This document shows, piece after piece, positions 60,780 through 64,000 of a stretch of DNA of 64,000 nt. This DNA is from Actinomyces vulturis (GTDB taxonomy: Bacteria > Actinomycetota > Actinomycetes > Actinomycetales > Actinomycetaceae). Numbering within the stretch: position 1 is the first letter of the stretch; each line of letters opens with the position of its first letter. Made by a program: the position numbers and the translations under genes. The DNA lies in contig NZ_KV700386.1 of assembly GCF_001687305.1 (NCBI RefSeq), positions 62,001 to 126,000 of the forward strand, given 5' to 3'. Below the pieces are notes generated by a model that was not told the DNA's origin, did not search any database, and saw nothing but the letters and a program-made list of their open reading frames with translations.

Positions 60780-62564
60780 TTACGGAAGAATATCTTCGAA
60801 GTAGGTGCCTCTTAGCAGACGCGTCAGCATTTTTTCGCCGGGCAACTTCCCACTATTCATTGTTTTTGCAGCGGCGAGTAAGGCACGAATGTCATACTGT
60901 GCGGGCCAGATTGGCGGGATGTCACGATCTAAGTCAAGTAATCCGTAGACCGCCATCATGGCAGTGCGGGCTGAACCTTCAGTGGTGAAAACGCAGTCAT
61001 CTGGGGTTTCAACAAACTGACCGAGGAATGCGAGATTGACACATCCTTCTGGAATTACCTGAGGGCGGTCTCCCTTTCCACGGGGCATGAAGAAGGCAGT
61101 GATGTAAGGCATAGTTGCCAAACGGACTTTCGTGTTCTTTTTAATCTCGTCGAATTCGCTAAGAAGACCGAAATGGTAGCAATACTCGGCGAGGATTTCT
61201 TCACCCGTGCATTCGAGCATAGGTTTCTTTACGTAGTCACCCTGAGCGAAAGGATAGAGACCATAAGCCCAGGCCACACCCCAGTCCTTAGGCTGACCGT
61301 GGAACTGTGGCTGGCGGTTCATCGTCAATGAAATACACCATGAAGAGTCTTCTACCGTGATGATTCCACCTGTGACGGTACGCCCAGATAGCGGATCGTT
61401 TCCGGTCATTTCTTTAATTTTGCGCAGGAAAGGATGATTCTCGCCGATAAAGTTAAAACTCACCGATTCCCATACGGTTTTATCAGTGTCAGAACAAAAA
61501 ACTTGTGGACGGCCGAAAACTCGAGACTTTTTTGCAAGATTACGCCACAGTTCCCAACCATCGGTGGCATTACGGTGGTAAGGAGCAGGATGGTTCATAT
61601 CGCCATATCCAGTGCACTCGGTGAGTGAACCATTCGTGACGAAGACTAAATCTTTATCTGTCACAGCGATGGAATCCGTTGTGCCGTCACGATGACGGGT
61701 ATCAATGGCTCGCACAACCTTACGGTGTGCGGTGATCTCCATATCAAGGTCATAAACCATCGTGTCATAAACGAATTGCACGCCCTTGTCCTCTAGCCAG
61801 CGAACCAGTGGCACAACGAAGGAGTCGTATTGGTTGTACTTACTGAAACGTAGGCATGACAGATCAGAAAAACCTGGGAAGTACTGCAAGAAACGGTGCA
61901 TGTACCGTTTCATTTCTGTTAGAGACTGCCATTGTTCGAACGCGAACATCGTCTTCCACAGCGTGTAGAACATCGAGTCAAGAAAATCCTGATCGAACCA
62001 GTCTTCAATCGACTTGTAGTAAGTGTCCTCTTCTTTGGCCAGAAGAAGTTTCACCATGGCACGTTGGCCCTTCTTATTGATACCCATTTTGTAGGTGTCA
62101 ACTTTCTGGCCACCGCTTTTGATAACGCGGCATGGTGAGATATTAGGGTCGTTCTCATTTGTAATACGGAACTCATCGAGCACTGTATAAGGGGCTGGCA
62201 TCTCCAAGGCAGGGATGTCACGCATGATGTCCCAGAAACACTCAAAGTGCTGCCCCATTTCGCGACCACCACGGGCAATGAATCCTTTATCTGTGTCACC
62301 ATTGCCGTCAAACGCTCCACCAGGAACAGCAAGTTCTTCCAAGATCGTGATGTTTTCACCTGGCATCTGACCATCACGAATAAGGAAAGCTGCAGCGATC
62401 AGTGAGCCAATACCACTGCCTACTAAGTAGGCCTTACGTTCCTTCACATCCTTGGGAGGAACGGGATGGTTGTGCGTGTAAAGACCTAAATCATTGTGGA
62501 CGTATGCGTTGCCATCAGGGGAAATCGGGTAGGTCTTTTGATAAATGTGTTGGGTATTGGTCAT
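60780..62564 (-). CDS. ohyA: Oleate hydratase (myosin-cross-reactive antigen family)
   Basis: FAD-containing enzyme that adds water to the cis-9 double bond of oleate, giving 10-hydroxystearate. It detoxifies host or dietary unsaturated fatty acids. The FAD motif is YLVGSGIGSLIAAAFLIRDG near residue 33, followed by ILEELAVPGGAFDGNGD and RGGREMGQHFECFWD, which hold the catalytic Glu region. The 594 residues are typical. The start is set at ATG 62564 (MTNTQHIYQ), with AAGGAG 9 bases upstream; an in-frame start at 62585 lies before that site. It is divergent from a zinc alcohol dehydrogenase. Confidence 0.96.
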   Translation of the reverse strand: MTNTQHIYQKTYPISPDGNAYVHNDLGLYTHNHPVPPKDVKERKAYLVGSGIGSLIAAAFLIRDGQMPGENITILEELAVPGGAFDGNGDTDKGFIARGGREMGQHFECFWDIMRDIPALEMPAPYTVLDEFRITNENDPNISPCRVIKSGGQKVDTYKMGINKKGQRAMVKLLLAKEEDTYYKSIEDWFDQDFLDSMFYTLWKTMFAFEQWQSLTEMKRYMHRFLQYFPGFSDLSCLRFSKYNQYDSFVVPLVRWLEDKGVQFVYDTMVYDLDMEITAHRKVVRAIDTRHRDGTTDSIAVTDKDLVFVTNGSLTECTGYGDMNHPAPYHRNATDGWELWRNLAKKSRVFGRPQVFCSDTDKTVWESVSFNFIGENHPFLRKIKEMTGNDPLSGRTVTGGIITVEDSSWCISLTMNRQPQFHGQPKDWGVAWAYGLYPFAQGDYVKKPMLECTGEEILAEYCYHFGLLSEFDEIKKNTKVRLATMPYITAFFMPRGKGDRPQVIPEGCVNLAFLGQFVETPDDCVFTTEGSARTAMMAVYGLLDLDRDIPPIWPAQYDIRALLAAAKTMNSGKLPGEKMLTRLLRGTYFEDILP

Positions 62565-62763
62565 CGGTGCATTCTCCTTGCACATCTCGACACGTGCCGA
62601 GCGGCTGTGCTCGGACGGGAATGTGGACTGAGGCCACGGCAGGATGACCTAAGCCACATGTCCTTCACTATACGACTGCTGACGGCGGGGTTCTACAAAA
62701 AACCAATTCACAAAACACGAACAAGATGATGGACTTTTCTCCTTATTATTTCTGTTTTTCATC

Positions 62764-62769
62764 TAAAAT
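62764..62769 (+). promoter_or_regulatory. Candidate -10 element of the alcohol dehydrogenase gene
   Basis: TAAAAT in a very AT-rich stretch, about 80 bases before ATG 62850. The 285-bp gap to ohyA should also hold the ohyA promoter, but I see no convincing elements for it. Confidence 0.35.
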
Positions 62770-62849
62770 TAATGGGCATAACTGGTTTAGCAATGGAGCA
62801 ACCGATGACTACTCAAACATCTGTCTGTGCCCAACCGGAGGAGACAACT

Positions 62850-63875
62850 ATGCGTGGTGTGGTGATCCACGGACCTAGTGATGTTCGAGTTCAAGACCGT
62901 CCTATCCCTCAGATTATTGAGCCTACCGATGCCATCGTGCGTGTGGTGGCTGCATGTATTTGTGGTTCAGATTTGTGGCGCTACCGTGGAATCAATGAGG
63001 TTGATAAACCCACCCCGATGGGACACGAATATGTTGGGGTCATTACTGAACTTGGTGATGATGTGGCACGGGAAGGAAAACTTCATATCGGTCAGTTTGT
63101 AATTGGCGGATTTACCACCAGTTGTGGACATTGTGCAGCATGCTCTATTGGCCAATACGTGGCTTGTGAGCGCATGACCAGATATGACGGTTGTCAAGCT
63201 CAGTACGTTCGTGTGCCTAATGCTCCAGGAACATTGGTGGGTTTAGATCAATCCCCTGAGCGCGAGCAGATCCCGCACTTGTTGACGTTATCAGACGTGA
63301 TGGGGACCGGATGGCACGCAGCGGTGAGCGCACGTGTAGAACCCGGTCACACTACAGTGGTTGTGGGTGACGGTGCAGTAGGCTTATGTGGTGTCATTGC
63401 GGCACGGCAGATGGGTGCGCAGCGTGTCATCATCATGAGTCGTCACCCGCAGCGTGCGGAACTCGCTCAGCGTTTTGGTGCCACGGACGTTATTGCTGAA
63501 CGTGGAGCAGAAGGTGCAGCGAAAGTCGCTGAGCTAACTAATGGACTTGGTGCTGATTCAGTCCTTGAATGCGTGGGCACTCATGAATCGGTGGATCAGG
63601 CCTTGCAGTGTGCTCGCTCTGGTGCTTTGGTCGGATGGGTGGGGCTGCCTCACATTCAGCAGATCAACCAGGAGCATATGTTTTGGCGGGGGGTAGGTAT
63701 TGCTGGAGGTATCGCTCCCGTACGTGCCTACCTTCCACATCTTCTTGACTTGGTCATGGAAGGTCAGATTGAGCCTGGATTGGTCTTTGATGATCAGCGC
63801 CCTTTGGAGGATGCCGCTGATGGCTACCGCGCCATGGATGAGCGCGAAAGCATTAAGACGCTCCTGTGGATATAA
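62850..63875 (+). CDS. Zinc-dependent alcohol dehydrogenase family protein
   Basis: A 341-residue medium-chain dehydrogenase/reductase. Catalytic zinc ligands are in AACICGSDLWRYRG and PMGHEYVG; the structural zinc cysteines are in CGHCAACSIGQYVAC. The NAD(P)-binding motif is VVVGDGAVGLCGVIAARQMGA. The sequence is closest to threonine-dehydrogenase-like or alcohol dehydrogenases that act on secondary alcohols. The start is set at ATG 62850, with GGAGGAGA 5 bases upstream; ATG 62805 (with GGAG) is an alternative. It is divergent from ohyA, so oxidation of the hydroxy fatty acid is a possible role, but this is inference. Confidence 0.9.
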   Translation: MRGVVIHGPSDVRVQDRPIPQIIEPTDAIVRVVAACICGSDLWRYRGINEVDKPTPMGHEYVGVITELGDDVAREGKLHIGQFVIGGFTTSCGHCAACSIGQYVACERMTRYDGCQAQYVRVPNAPGTLVGLDQSPEREQIPHLLTLSDVMGTGWHAAVSARVEPGHTTVVVGDGAVGLCGVIAARQMGAQRVIIMSRHPQRAELAQRFGATDVIAERGAEGAAKVAELTNGLGADSVLECVGTHESVDQALQCARSGALVGWVGLPHIQQINQEHMFWRGVGIAGGIAPVRAYLPHLLDLVMEGQIEPGLVFDDQRPLEDAADGYRAMDERESIKTLLWI

Positions 63876-64000
63876 GAAAATACCCGAATAGGTTTAAGCC
63901 AACACGCCATACTGAGATGAATAGTGAAACGGGAAAATGGAGGTTGAAAGAGTAGTAGTCGTTTGATTACTGCTCGGCATTCCCCGGGGCTTGAGTGTTG

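Overview
The window is a chromosomal segment of a moderate-GC actinobacterium, most like a facultatively anaerobic member of the Actinomycetaceae. This rests on gene content and order: DUF4191 beside lipA, DUF3000 beside rnd, divergent glgC/glgA, GlgX-TreY-TreZ, an actinobacterial-type LeuA, many GTG/TTG starts, several starts that look leaderless, and a pyruvate formate-lyase operon next to genes of oxidative metabolism. The species cannot be fixed from the sequence alone. Nearly all genes are housekeeping or central-metabolic; no integrase, transposase, phage module or CRISPR array was seen.

Layout. 1-4.0 kb: glutamine synthetase (cut by the window edge), DUF4191, lipA and lipB, all on the minus strand. 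4.2-6.1 kb: a divergent membrane-anchored protein-kinase-like protein. 6.3-11.1 kb: E2 (two lipoyl domains), lipoamide dehydrogenase and leucyl aminopeptidase; together with lipA/lipB these make and use lipoate. 11.3-16 kb: a small membrane protein, a ClC channel with CBS domains and an S9 peptidase. 16-18 kb: dxs. 18-21.6 kb: a pyruvate formate-lyase operon in which the glycyl-radical domain is a separate 82-residue protein. 21.9-23.7 kb: rnd and DUF3000. 23.8-30.5 kb: glgX-treY-treZ, turning glycogen into trehalose. 30.7-30.9 kb: tRNA-Gly and tRNA-Val. 31-38.5 kb: putA, leuA, recO, uppS. 38.5-41.9 kb: a Fur/Zur regulator and a zinc ABC transporter, with a Zur-like operator at the znuA start. 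42-47.2 kb: glyS, YibE/F-like, dus, fabG. 47.3-49.1 kb: an AT-rich KAP P-loop NTPase, the clearest candidate for transferred DNA. 49.3-52.9 kb: sixA, glgC and glgA. 53.1-56 kb: an ABC ATPase, NfeD and an SPFH protein. 56.1-60.7 kb: a heterodimeric ABC exporter and an rRNA/tRNA methyltransferase. 60.8-63.9 kb: oleate hydratase and a divergent zinc alcohol dehydrogenase.

The genes form several coherent systems: lipoate synthesis and lipoyl enzymes; aerobic (E2/Lpd, PutA) versus anaerobic (PFL) carbon flow; storage carbon (GlgC/GlgA building, GlgX/TreY/TreZ converting); and zinc homeostasis. The observation most worth following is the naturally split pyruvate formate-lyase, with an unusual Cys-Cys-Cys tail on the large subunit and a dense set of inverted repeats upstream, one of them matching the DosR/DevR box core. 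Strong hairpin terminators separate most transcription units.
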